This document shows, one piece after another, positions 21,301 to 35,300 of a stretch of DNA of 64,000 nt (the stretch's first letter is position 1; each line of letters opens with the position of its first letter). Source of the DNA: Gossypium raimondii. Its lineage: Eukaryota > Streptophyta > Magnoliopsida > Malvales > Malvaceae. The notes under the pieces are model-generated. The model did no database searches. It saw nothing but the letters and a program-made list of their open reading frames with translations, and was not told where the DNA came from. The stretch spans positions 1,736,001 through 1,800,000 of the forward strand of contig NC_068569.1 of NCBI RefSeq assembly GCF_025698545.1. Direction: 5' to 3'. The position numbers were made by a program, and so were the translations under genes.

Positions 21301-21697
21301 TTGGACTGCAAAAGTAAAGGAAAAAACAAAGGTCGTTGATAAGATGGAGTGTACAGTACGCCATTTAGGGTATTAATAGTGAGTTGAATTTTTCCTTTCC
21401 TTTTAAAATATTGATAGAGGTTTGAATCAAGGGAAAAGAAGGGTGGGCCAATTCTTACTTTAAGAAAATGAAAAGGATATAAACACTAATAAATGAGGTG
21501 CTTTTTAATGTAATTAATTGTGACACCGCGCAGAAAACAAACTTCTATTAATTGTTGGACTCTAACTTATAATTCCTTTTTTCATTTATAAATATATTCT
21601 TTTTTGATAAAACAATTTTAAAAAATATAAAAATTTAACATCATATCACGTTTTACTTGAAATTTTAAAATTTATATAAAACTTCATAGTGTCGCAT
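21301..21697. other. AT-rich intergenic DNA
   Basis: No gene or clear element is seen between the two DNA transposons. Confidence 0.3.
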
Positions 21698-22277
21698 TTA
21701 GGGGTGTTTGGTTAATCAAATCTTAAATTACGTTTCGTAATAAGATTACAAGAATGTAAGATTACGAGTGAACGTGGAATTAGCTTGCTAGAATAAGATT
21801 CAAGAATATAAGATTACTTAGAAACACATTTTACTCAATTGTCCCTGTTGTAAAATTTTTTTTATTAACTAGTTTAGTTCCTTTCATATTTATTAGTCTC
21901 AATTTTCATAAAATTATAATAAATTTTACCATTCTTACTTTTTATTATAAATTATGTATTAATAAGTAAATATATTGTGTTGAAATAAATTTATAAATCA
22001 TATTTATAATAAATTATAAAAAGTGATTGCAACACCAATCACAATTATAATTATAATCATAATTAATATATTAATAAATAAATAAATTATAACTATATAT
22101 AAAACGAAAATACTTTTCATGTACAGTCTTTTATTTTATTTTATTTTTTTGCATTTTATTTGAAAATAGTCCGATATCATTTTTGATTTCTCGCCTACAA
22201 TTAAGATTTAATCTTTATATTTGAATTTATATAATTTTATTCCTATTTTTTTATTGGTTCCTTCTGCTTACATGTGG

Positions 22278-22743
22278 CTAGGGGTGAGTATTCGATTAAA
22301 TCGAGTAAAAAAATTTCGAGTTAGTCAAGTTGACGAATTCTATTTTAGCAATCAAACTCAATTTGAATATTTTTTGAATCAAATCGAATTGAGTCAAACA
22401 ATTTCGAGCCAAGTTAACAAATCCTATTATTTATACTTAATGTTGCGTTTCCATAGACCGATTATTTAACTGGTAGATGAAGTATAATATTATTTAACTA
22501 CATAAATCAATATAATGGTTTTGCCTTTTAACTTAATGAGTAAACATTTATCAAAATGACGTAATTTTCTTTTCTTATTCGGATAACTCGAATTGTGTAA
22601 TTCATATTTGAGTTAAATCGAAAATTTTAATTTTTTATTCGAGTTGATCCGAATAACTCGATTAGCTCAAATAACTCAAACTATTTAATTCAAATTTGAA
22701 TTTTTTATCTAATTTTTCGAATCGAATCGGATTTTGCTCACCC
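22278..22743. mobile_element. TCGAGTT-rich element, copy B, nested
   Basis: It starts CTAGGGGTGAGTATTCGATT and its right end on the reverse strand reads GGGTGAGCAAAATCCGATTC. The direct repeat TTACATGTGG lies at 22268-22277 and 22744-22753 (8-10 bp, depending on exact ends). Member of the same family as 14700-15384 and 54893-55540, and the best preserved of the three. Confidence 0.7.
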
Positions 22744-22794
22744 TTACATGTGGTACACCCAAACAATCGTCCCTTTCTTTCTTTCATTTTTTTT

Positions 22795-23470
22795 CTAATT
22801 TTACCAAAATGATTAAATTTTAGTTTTGGTCCATCTAATATATCTAAATTTAAGATTTAATTTCTATACTTTAATTTTTAACATAAATTGGTCCCTATAT
22901 TTTTATAATGTTATTAATTAGTCAAAATAGTTAATATTATTAACTTTTCAGTTAAAACATTACATTGTTATATATAATTTGAATACCTTAAGAGTCTTAA
23001 AAAGCTGACACATGGTTTCTTATTTCTTTTAGGTTTATGTACATCCTATCCTTTCTTTTTGCAGCTTTAGAAAAAAGATTAAATTTCAATCCTTTATTAT
23101 GCTTAAATTTAAAATTTAACCACTACGCTTTAATTTCTAATGTAATTTATTCCTTGTATTTTTATATTGTTATTAATTAGTCCAAATAGTTAATATCATT
23201 AATTTTTCAATTAAAGTATTACATATATAATTTGAATGCTCTAAGGATCTTAGAGACGAATAAATAGCTTTCTATTTCTTTTAGGTCTGTCGTCTGTATT
23301 TTTTTTATAAGACAATGATCAAATTTCAGTTTTAGTCTTATACTATATTGAAACTTGAGATTTAATCTATATACTTTATTTTGACATAATTTGATATTTC
23401 TACTTATAACATCATTAGTTAGTCTAAATATTTAATATTTTTAACTATTTCAATAAAATTGTTGACATCA
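22795..23470 (+). repeat. Three imperfect tandem units of about 200-290 bp
   Basis: Units starting near 22795, 23085 and 23305 each run through an aaatttcagttttagtc-type phrase, a tttaatttctatactttaat-type phrase and a tattaattagtc-type phrase. Divergence between units is substantial. Confidence 0.6.
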
Positions 23471-24111
23471 ATTTTTCGTAAGAATAGTATTTCAACAAAA
23501 AATCATTTTATTATGACGAGTTCGAATGAATGTTTTAAGAGAAAAAAATCATATAAACATTTTCAAAGTTATTTTATTATTCCATGATTACCAAATGAAT
23601 TTTTTAATTTTAAAATGTCACATCGTTGAATTTAATAGAAGAATTTTAACTGTGGTTACAATTGAATTTAAATTTTAAATCCAAAAGGTAGAATGTTTAA
23701 ATTTCGAAACTATAAATAGAATTAGAATATATTTTAACCTTCAAATTTGTCTTGTGAAGCAAGGGAATCGTACTAGTGATTATAAATTTATAATTGTAGG
23801 GTATGGCATTTACGGTTCACTATTAAGAAAATAAATATTTTAATTAGTCTTAAACTTTATTTAAGAAAAAAAGCCTAAATTGATTAGAATAATAAAAACA
23901 AAATACAAATTGGTCAAAATTTTAATATTACGCTCGTATCTAAGATTACTTAAAGAATGGGCCATAATGAGATTACACCTTATATTACAGGATGATCGTA
24001 ATGTGATATTACAGGATGGTCGGAATGTTGAAATCCAAACACCATAATCACATTCTAAAAAGTAACATTACAGGTCGTAATGTTACATTTGGCGAACCAA
24101 GCACCCCCTTA

Positions 24112-26319
24112 GTGTTTTAATAACTAGATCGATTGTTAAACAGATCAAACCACCAGTTCCTGATTCAATTAGTTCGATTGCAAGACCAACAATAATTAAC
24201 AAAAAATTAAAAATTCATAAAAAATTTATTAAACTGACTTAACTTGTTCAACTGTTGATTTTTTTTTCTTGATTTTTAATTTTTACCAATTTCAAGTAGT
24301 TTTCAAATCAATCGGTTTAACCTTTTGTTCGAACCGTTATATCAACCAGTTTTCAATTTAGTCTTGTTAGTGGGAAAATTAAAAACTTGACAAAATGTAT
24401 CATTACGGAATCCAAGTAGTTGTCAACCATAATTAATGAATAAATTTAAAATTGTTATTTAAAGTATCATATGTGCTCTTTTTATTCCATTTAACATTTA
24501 AACGGAGAGAAGCATCATATGTGCTTTTTTTTTTTATCAAATCTCATAGCTCTTTTCCAACCCTTAAAATTAGGAGAATAATATGTTTCAGCGCACTAAA
24601 ACTCACATTCTTTTGCACCAGCAACAATGCCGATGCCAATCAAGCTAAGATTCGATCGGTATTTGTGGAGTTTTTTTAAAAACTCTATAAATAAGTTGAG
24701 AGTTTGACAAGTATATTATAAAGTGCAGTAAAAAAATTAAAATTTTTTATTATATAAATAAATATGACACATGTCACACACTCAATCCGCTTATATAGTC
24801 TAATGAACTTCACAGGTAGTGTATCAAATAATTATACTTAAAATATATACTTAAGAGATATTTGTCGATTCCAATACCATTTGTGGAGTTTTAATTTTCA
24901 TCAACGGTATAATAAATAATAGAGATAATATAATTTTTACTCCTAAACTTGACAATTAGATTCACTTTGGTACTTGTATTTTTTCTCACTAACTTAACAA
25001 CAAGATCAATTTTAATCCTTAAACTTAAATTATGTCAAGATTTGAGGATGTGATGAGTGTTTAACTAATTGACTTGAAAACTATATTTTAAAATAAGATT
25101 AATGTTAAAATAAACTATAACAGAAAAAAAAATCTATATTTTAAAAATGTAAAAATAAAGAAATGGAATGCTTCTCCTCATTTAAATCCTATTTATAAAT
25201 TATCATTTGATATAAAAATGCTAAAATCATCACAAATATTTTAAAATGTTTTAATATTCTTAAACAATTAATGAGTTTGCAGCCAACCGTAGCTTGGATA
25301 ATGAAAGGAAAAGAAATCGGACTGTGGTTCAACTTGGTCGGGCATCTCTTTTAAATATAGGTTAAAAAAATAGTAAAACTCGTAATTTAATTCACGTGGT
25401 TTATATATCAACTTTAAAACGTCTAATAAAATTTAAACTTAAATTTCAATAATTTATTAAAAATAAGAGAGAACATTTGATGTACTATCGATATATAAGT
25501 TTCATGTACCATCAATCAATAAAAAATAACACATCATCATTTATATAATACAAAAACATTAAAAGATTTAAAATAAATGTCAATAAATTTATCTTGTTAA
25601 AAATAAATTTTAATTATAATCATTAACCATAAAAATACAAAACTTTAAATCCAAAACCCTAAACCTAAACCTAAAATTTAAAAACCAAAGAAAAAAATTA
25701 ATATTATTTCTTTTCAAGTCCTTCAATGTTATTTATTTTACATCGATAATCAATGTACGGTGCCTTAAATACTAATTCATAAAATAAAATAACAAAAGTA
25801 AGAAAAGGAGGCTTCAGCAGAGCATTGCGTAACCTATTTTAGCCGGATACGCTACGCATTACATTACAAGAGAAGTTAGGTGCATTCTATTAGATTTAGA
25901 GACAAAAATAGGTAATCATGAGGGAATATTTTCAAATTATGAAATGCTACATACATTAAATTATAAAAGACAGTTAGGTTAACGTTGGTAACCACAAAAT
26001 ACAACATTAAAAACAACTTATACTTAAAACAATCACTTGACCCTTGAGCAAGGTATTAGATTAATTTTATGAGCCAAAACAGAGCAATAATCAGCAGTTA
26101 TGATGAACACACAGAAGTAAATCACCTCAATCATTTATAGTCAATTTACAAACAACTGAAAATTTTCTTTATAAGGGGAAAAAATGAATGCTTCCTCTAC
26201 TCAAAATATATCATCTATAATTTTAACAACGAAAATTGAAAGCACCACTTTGGTTGAGAGAGCGGGGTGAAATTTAACTGTACAATCAACTATACAAATG
26301 TGTCATGTTAAGCCTTCAA
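24112..26319. other. AT-rich intergenic DNA upstream of the GRV2 3' end
   Basis: No gene is visible. It contains a small direct repeat (catcatatgtgctttt near 24470 and 24510) and a telomere-like aaaccctaaacctaaacct at about 25650. The GRV2 3' untranslated region lies at the right edge. Confidence 0.35.
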
Positions 26320-29300
26320 CTATGAAGGCTGATCCTCACTTCCGTTTAAATCAGAAACCTTTGAAGCCGGTGATCTTGCCTGTGAAGTTTGTGATGGGGC
26401 TGTGAGGGCGTAAGTGAGTCTAGATGAAGGATTCTCAATTAGACCAGCAATTCCAGCTGCAGCAGATTGAGCATTAGAAGGAAGGAAAAGGTCATGTTTT
26501 TGATCTTTGTAAGCACTCCAAACCTGCAGGACGGATGGAATAATGAATAACAGCTAAGAGAGGAGATATGCATACACTATGAGTGAACGAATAATAGACG
26601 AGAAATGCCTCAAAACTGTCGATAAAATGTCCATTTTTAGAGGGTCATAAAACTCTTTATCTGTAGAAAGCATGTTTGAGGACTTACATTAGACGAATTC
26701 AATATCTCACGGACTTTAACCCAATGAGCTCCTTCAGTTGCAAATGCATGCAAAACCTGTGTCAACAAATTTAAAAACATAACAATAGCATTGATGGTAA
26801 GCTAGAATCGGTCGTAGGTGAAGTGAAAGTTAGCCAAGAATGACTGTAGTCTAACCTCAATTGCAAGCACCCTGCCAATAGATGCTTCCGATTCATTCCA
26901 TTTCATCTGAGAGCAAAATCCACTTCTTCCTCCAGCTCTCCAATCAAGAAGTCCCAGAAGAACTTCAACCAGACCAACCCTGCATTATTTAAGATTTGTA
27001 ACATCATAAACAACAGAACAGAGTTTGAATGATAACACGATATGAACCTCCTACACCTAAGCAAATCTACGATCATCCAGTACATATTAATATATGAACC
27101 AAAAATAGAAGTCATCAAGAATGGTGGAATTCTTAGAAATTTCTTCTACTAAGAAGAGAAGATTATGCGTTTTTGTGAGTGTACTTTTAGCTTTTATTCA
27201 CATTACTTACTTAAGTCCTTGAGCAACAAGTGCATCCCTAGCTCGATTACCAGCACCAACAAGACGTTTTAGTGTTTCCAGCGCTAGAATGCTTCCCCCT
27301 TGCCATCCTATAGCTTTCATTAGAAGTGGAACAACCTGCAAAAACATTTTATTGGGTAAATAGGAGCATAGAAAATTTCAAAGACAGAATATTAGTACAC
27401 AACCTAAACAACCCAACCTCCTTGCCCGTAAAAAGATTTTCAAAGCAGATTAAAGAACAAGGAAACACCATGTAACCAATTACAATGACGAATGCATGAA
27501 ACTAAAAGGAATATAGAGGCAACAAAAACAAAAAGAACATAATACATAGGCAGCTGTTAGAACACGTACTTGAGGTGTTCCAACACTTGTTGCAGCCATG
27601 GCTTCAGCACATATTGTACTGGCAGCAAGCTGATGCAGAACCCGCAAACAACTAAGTCGCACAAGTTCTTGTGGAGTTTGTGAAGGTTGCTCATCAGGTT
27701 CATATGCTAGGCCTTCCATACTATTGCCATCTTTCATCTCACCTAATGACATAGTTTCTCGTTTTCCTTCAAAAGCCACAGCAGCAACAAGTTTAGGCAC
27801 ATACCCTAGATAACCAACATGGTCTGCAAGTGCAGGGTGCACTCGCAATAATGAAACCAAAGCAGCAGAAAGAAGCAAAGGAAGCCCAGAGTCCACAGAT
27901 TGTGACTCATAATGAGTGGCAGCAATAGAAGACAAGTACTGGTCCAGAAGCCCTTCCAGGAATCTCTTGGGATTTCTAAGAGGGAATTTGGGATCTTTAA
28001 GGAATAACCTGACATAGATCCCACCAACCTGCATTGATTGTGAAATTAGTTCACCAGCAAATAACAAATAGAAAATTAGATAAAGAATATGTCACATAAT
28101 ACCTGTGGTTCATCTCTCATCTCCTGCTGCGAAGAAGGTTGCTCAGGTACATCCCAGTCAATGACACGGCCTTTTGTTTGTTCATGGTATAGATTTGATA
28201 CCATAGTAGCAATTTGTGCAGACAAAGAAGCTGCCATGGCTGGTGTCCATACGAGTTCTGGCGTTTCTGTATTCTGCTCAAGGGCAGACACAACAGCTTC
28301 ACCAGGGCCATCCCTTATGATTGATACTAGGCCATCCGGAAAAAACCTTGCTAATGTTATGGCAACTCTAGGTCCATGCATTGGCTGCGCGACAAGCTTA
28401 CCCAATAAAGAGGCTGCTGCCGCTCTTTGCTGCAAGGGTATTTCTTCTGCACATATCCATTTCTGACATCACTAAGATGGTTCTTCTAAAAGAAAAGAAT
28501 TGAAAAAGTGGGGAAGACATCATTACCTTGTAAAGGCAAGAGAAGTGCAAGAATGTAAACAATACCACCATGCTTGGCAGCTGCCCAAGCAAGTTCAGGC
28601 GTGCTTGCCAAAGCATAGAGAACATGAAGTGCCCCTTCTCTGCAAGCCGGGGCAGAGTGGAGCATTTGCAGCAAAAGAAGAAGATTAGACCCGTCTGCAA
28701 CCATGGCCTCTGAGGAAGAAGCATATGCAGTCAAGAGAGAGAGAATCTTCAGGCAAAGCTGAGGAATGTTGCTTTCTGGAGCAACAGGCACAGAAAAGCA
28801 TTCAAAAATTGGCAATAGCTTCTCTTTAGTAGAAAATATGGAAGCCAAATTTGAATGCGTGCTCAGCAAGTTCTGAGAAAGAAAAAAGTTGTCAGAAACA
28901 TTAAATTCTTTATAACCTAGAACACACAAGATAATAATTACCTTAAGTGACTTAAGTCCAAATTGAAGGTTCTTAATCATCAGATTTTCTTCCTTATCTT
29001 TCACATCAGATGTGGCCATAGAGTCATCAGGAACTTGCTGCTCGTTTACTGATGTACCAGTTGTGTCACTCTGATGTTCATCAGACTTAGGGGATGAGAT
29101 GTTGATATTAAGTATTTCCCGAACATTGTGAACTAGAAAAGCTATAAAACCAATCAAAGCCACACAGAATGCTTCTGGTTCACTGATCTCCAAGTCAGGT
29201 TGATTATTATAAACCCTCAAATAAACATTGCCAACAAAAAGTTCCTTTGAAAGCGCTTCATAGCCAAAGATATGAGAATCTTTCAGGTCATATGAACCGT

Positions 29301-32300
29301 CTGGACCCAGGCTAGCACGTTGCTGATCCACAAATTTAAGCAGTTCCGCTCGAGTTGCAGAGTTCCAGATGATCTATGATAAAGAATTTATGAGACTAAG
29401 AATATCAAGGTAACTAAGATGAGACAACATAAAAGCACATTGTTTACCTCTGGTGACTCCAAGTTTGAGTTCAACTTGGACAGTAGGTCTTTTGGTACTT
29501 GATCTCTCAACATACTGGCAAGTTTTGGAGTTAGTAAAGCTCTGAGCGCATTGACAACAGGTGCATTATAAGGTGTTGAACTCTCGTCACTGCATAACCC
29601 ACTAAGCCTAGATAAAGCCTGAGATGCGCGTATAGCATGCATGTTTTTTGCAATTTGAACACGAGCACCAACACCATGCGACTTTGACGTATCAGAATCC
29701 TCTGCAGTTGAGTCATACTGAAGCAACAATGGCAACAGGTACCTTAAGAAACCACATTAACAGAAAAAGAGATTAATCAAGTTATAAGGTTGCAGACTTA
29801 ATATATATGATTTCCAAACAATTTAATATCAAATCTGAAACTTGTTAACAAACAAGTAGAACTGTAAAGAATAACAGCTTCAACAGCAATAAAGCCAAAC
29901 TGATAAAGGTAAAAGCAGTTATCTGAAACTCAGCCTCCACTATGTCTTTTCTTCCATAGCCAGTAGAAAATGTAAAAAATGAGGATGAAGCAGGAAAAAA
30001 GAAGCAAAATTCTAATAAGTTTATTATAATAGAAATGCATAAGGAAACTAATGGCACCAAAAAGATGAATACATAGCCCATATATTAAATGTTCATCCAC
30101 GAAAGAACAAAAGGCCTATAATATTTTACATTGAAGAGAATGTTCCTGAACTTTTCAGTGTACTTGACTTCAAGCAAAAGACAATAGTAATAAAAAGGCA
30201 GCTATATATATAATGGAACGCCTAAACAGAGTTTCACAGCAGATGAAAAGAAATTTTTTTGAATAGGTTAGCTACATAAAAGACTAAGAATAGATTAAAT
30301 ATTAGCCACGCAAAAATATGGCCACAGAAAATTTGACTAACAGTGTTCCAAACATGCATGAAATTCATGATACAAACAAGGATTGGATAGTAAAGATGAG
30401 CCAATTTACCATAGCACTCCAGCCTTTATGAAGGCATCTTGCAAATCAGAGGACACAGAAACATGAGCAATAGTCTGGAGGGAAGCATCAAGAGCTGCAG
30501 GCACAAGCTCAAGTTCAGTGCAGTGCACTATGTCCTGAACCAGTCCAGAAAGCTCAAGCATCTCATCCCTAGCAGTCTCAAACTGACTCAGAACAGAAAA
30601 GGTTCGTATCACATTGGTAACGATGATAGCAGATGGTTCATTTGCAGTAGTAGTCGGTTGAACTACAAACATGCAACGAGAGAGAAGTGTCGCTAGAAGT
30701 TTTATCCCACCATCTCTAACAAGTTCTTCACCATTCAATGAGGAAGATGCACACCTAACATTAAAATAAAAAAACATGCAAAGGGATGAAATCTCTAACT
30801 CAAATTTAACTACTAAAACCAAAGTTACATAAGTATGTATTTGTAAGAAGAGGATCTACGTAAGCCAAACAAGCTCTGATGCCGTGACAAGAAGAGGTGC
30901 TCTCTCAGAGGAAAGAAAATTGTTATCTTCTTTGTCAACAGTTACTGCACTGAGCAACATGGGATAACCAGCATATTTAAATGGTACCAGTACATCTCCA
31001 TATCGTCTGTACAAGATGCATTGTCCTTTCAACAAAAGCAACAACCTCCAAGGCTGGGGACCTTGCAAACCTTGCATAGTGGCCTATATAAAGAGAAAAG
31101 ATATGGTAACTCATTTTGGAAATCAAAGAGCGTTTGAGGGTAAATTATTCAAATTTATTTCATGCAAGTTAGTACGCACTGAGCTCAAGACCAAACATCT
31201 ACCTGAATTCGTTCATAAGCCCTCTGTACAGCAAGAAATTTCTCCCTCCCTTCAGGGTTTTTGTCAGGATGGTATTTCATTGCAAGTTTCCTATACTGTC
31301 TCTTAAGCGTCTCTTCATCAATGTTTTCAATTTGTTTGGATATGGTAGATATCTCTTCTGTCACCTTGTGAGAATACTTCTGATCAGCAACATCACTGGA
31401 TACATCGCCCAAAGTAATCTCTAAGATTTTGCAAGCTTCTTCCTCAGAAAGATCCATTGGTTTCCGTGTCAACTCTTCTCGCCACATTACTAGCAAGGAC
31501 TGTAGAAACTCTACATGCTCAACAATTGGCCAACTTGGAAAACGGATCTCATCACATAAATTTCGAAGATAATAACGGTGACACCACATTTCATCTCTAA
31601 GCTCTGGATAAGTAACTGGTGGCATAGGAGCATAATCATATAAAGAATGACAGTGTTGTGACAGCTGCTGGGGGAAATCACCAAGATGCTGCAAAACCTT
31701 CGGAAAGAAATAAAAAAAGCATCAAATGCAGGTTTCCCAACTAGTAGTAGTAAGTAGAAGTGCAACTTTATCCTAACTAATTGACCTCAGGAGATATTAT
31801 CTTCTAGCTATAGTTTGACTAAGTAGTTTCCACTCATCTATTTACATATTTCTGAACACAGTAAGGTTTGTGTGTTCAGAAAACCATAAGCTGCAAAGGA
31901 GAAGGATTAACTCCTTGGGAGAAAAGGGATATCTGTCTCTCTCTCTCTCTCTCAAACACACACACACACAGATAAAGACAGCCACAGAAAGAATTCAGGA
32001 AAAAGACAAAAATCATCATATATCATCTCATCCAGTTGTTACACTTCAGTTTCTAAGATTATAATATTCTTCAGACACCTAATTGAAAATTTCTCAATAA
32101 ATTATAAACCTGCTAATGCTATTTCTTTAATATTATAAACAATTGATGTGAAAATTGATCAAATAAGGCATCAAGCTATCTAATTTTTCACTATCTATAC
32201 GCTTATATACTTAAATTTCATATGGGCACCTAAAAAGTTCCTAGCTCCACCCGTCAGCGTAATTTCTGGATGTGAAAGTGCAGAGTACGCTTAATGTAAT

Positions 32301-35300
32301 TTTAGAAAAATTATTTCTGCTCTCGCAAATCACTATAGCAAATTAAAAGAATGAGTCACCTGACAAATCAGATTTTCTGCTCGCATTTTATGTGTCCAAA
32401 TGATCTCAGGAGTATCAGAGTCGGAAACCATTGCTGCAGCAAATGCAAGAGGGCCACTACGCTCTAAAACGTACAGTAGAGATTCAGGCAGAAGTCCACC
32501 TAATACACTACGTTTAGCAAGGGGTAATGAAGAGGAAACTGCAGCTTCTTCTCCACCATGAAAAGCTTGAAGTAAATGGGTTACTGAGAAGAGTTGTGCA
32601 ATAGAAAAGAGGTTGGATCCAGCGTATGCCAGGGCAAAATAAAATGCACCTGTGCTATACAGACGCATCATGGCCTTTGGATTTCTGGTAACAATAGCCT
32701 TCAGCAACGCAGCAGCAGCCTCAACAATACTTGGCTCCCCAGACAGCATAGCCTTTCAAGGAAAAAGAATAGACACAACTTTACAAGTAAAAAACTTCAG
32801 TGGTAGACTGTAGTACTATTTATTAACAACAGCGACTACTAAAAATCTTTGCTAAAAAACTTAAAATGTCATTGTGAAACTATTTGCAATATCAGCAAGG
32901 CACGACTAAATTATCAAGTAAAATGGCACCTGGGCTATATGTGGAATGCAACGAGGACTTGACAGAATCCTTTTTACCCTTGGAGTAGGGGTGACCATTT
33001 CACCAGCATCATCTAAGTCTGAATGTGCAGAAACCATGCTATGTAACACAGAAAGTGCAGCCTCTCCTACCTGCAAATAGGATTGTCAATTAGAAGCCAT
33101 CAAGAAAGGGTAAAGGTAAGGTTGGACCTTTAGCGATGTCTATGATTATAAGACCACAGGAAAACCAACGCTTAACGGATGTGGCATGATACTGCTTAAC
33201 AGTTTGTTTGTGCCACAAAATTTGTTTGATCATGCTTTTCCAATGTTCCCAAACCATTAAACTGTGCTCAAAGATAACTTGGGAAATGAAATGCAAGAAA
33301 CAGATAAGTATTGCCTCTTTAACAATGCCTTAGATGAGTCCAATACAAAATTTCAGACGCTAAGTTCTTTAAACTAGAGATGATGAAACCCAAACATGAT
33401 TCAGTATACCAAATTGCGCAAAGTATGTCCAAAAAAGGGAACAAAAAAATCAAAAGGTAATCACAATTATGAAGAAATCCAGATTTTCAAGTATTAACAA
33501 GCAGAGATTGAATGATAAGAAGAGTTCAACTCATTAATAGACCAAAGTTATCACTGTTTATGCATGATACAAAAGCAGTTCTGCAACTAATATAATGCAG
33601 ATCAGCATGACATTGAGAGAAAATACCTGAGTTGGTGTAAGGACAGGAACCCGACCAGATAGTGCCCAACGAAGCTCACGAATATCTCGTAACCTCTTCC
33701 AGTCTACCATCCCAGAAGCCCAGCACCTTGTTGTCCAATCAATAGCATTCTTTGACCACAACCTTCTGATAGCATCCTTCTCCAAAGGTCCAACCTCTTC
33801 ACCATCTTTGTCAGAATACATCCATTCCTTTAGTGGCTCCATAAAAGCAGTAGCAGCTATCAAATTTGATTGCAAAGGGATGGCAGTCCTCTCTGAAGCT
33901 TCATGAACCACTGTTAGCAAATCAACGGCTAGTACGCACCCTCCCACCAAAACACAAGATTCCACATTAGCTAAAACCTTCATCAAAACCTGCCCGTATG
34001 TAAACACAGAGTTGCTATTAGTTTGAAATTTATCAGGAGTTAAAACCAAATCAATTTTTGACAAAGTTCAAGCCCACTCCATCTCTTGGCTCTTATCACA
34101 ATTTTAAATAGAAACTCTTACTGTTTGAAATATGTATCAGTATCAAACCTAAATACTTTAGTAAAGATACCTTCAAAAGAAGAAGTAGACGGTGTCTCAA
34201 AGTTCTATCATCTGTTCTGTCCAAGAGAACTGTAATATGTGCAGTCCCTTCAAAAGGGCCTATTGTATTGCAATGGTGTTCATACACAATTGACATAGCC
34301 CTTGCACAAAGCTCCCTAACTGAAGAGCCTCCACCTCCTCCAAAACCATCTAACCTTCCCACATCACACCAATCATCAGATGAACCCAGTTCATCCGGTA
34401 CAGCACCACCTACTGTAAGGCCTATGTCAGCATCACATAAAAACCGGTGATAGAGTGCTCTGAAGAAAGCAACAGGATCACGAAGTGGAAAATCCTGTGC
34501 CCTGTCACTACTACCACTCTCAAGCAACAAGCGGAGATAATACTGACCAACACAAACCTCCTTGGACAAACTAGGATAACTGATCGAGAACTCAGAATAG
34601 TTCCAAGAGATCCTCAGAATACATTCTTGGTCACTCATAGTCTCTACTGTAGCACATCCAGGAACAATATCTTCAGTGCGCCCCTTCTCAACATCCAACT
34701 TGTGAGCCTCAGCTTGCAAAGCCTCCCTCAGCTCTTGCCTAGTACGCTCATTCCAGATCAAATCTGCACGGTTATGATCAAGGCTAAAAGCCCGCCAGAA
34801 TTCAGGCCAATTACAAAGTAGGCGACCAGAACCAACAGGTGTGTTCTCCACAACAACCTGAGCAGGTGTTGGAAGACCAGTGTTATGTGACCCAACTACA
34901 TTGCTGTCAGAATCAACTGCATTTGAAGCATTTATTTCTGATGCTCCATGCACATTTGCTGATGGGACATCAGTGGAAGCTGCCATAACCAAATGGCCAT
35001 TTTGAGAAATTCCTGTGGAGTAAGCATCAGTTGTCAAACTTTCCACGGAGTAAGCAGCAGAAGATTGGTTTGAAACTTGACCGGCATTAGGGTCTATGGT
35101 AGATTTCTGGTAACCAGCATTCATCTGCCTCACAGCATCACCAGCTTCAAAATTATTAACAGAAGGGAAAGGTTGCTCTTGTGATGTAATCCCCTGCCCT
35201 GTACGACCCCTCCTCTGCTGAAGTAAGCGACTCTGTCTTTTGCTGGTCAATATTCCTTCTTGAATTGAATCTTCAAGTACTCCATCAGAACGTGTGTGCA

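Larger units (their letters stand above)
21701..24108. mobile_element. 2.4-kb PIF/Harbinger-like non-autonomous element
   Basis: The left end GGGGTGTTTGGTT and the reverse-complemented right end GGGGGTGCTTGGTT are Tourist/Harbinger-style terminal repeats. TTA is present on both sides (21698-21700, 24109-24111), the usual target of this superfamily. Internal subterminal phrases about ATTACG/CGTAAT recur in both orientations. No transposase or Myb-like gene is present. Another MITE has inserted at 22278-22743. Confidence 0.65.

Noticed and set aside
25400-25790. Possible inverted-repeat element around the ATCGAT phrases
   Set aside because: The matching arms are short and interrupted and no target duplication was found.
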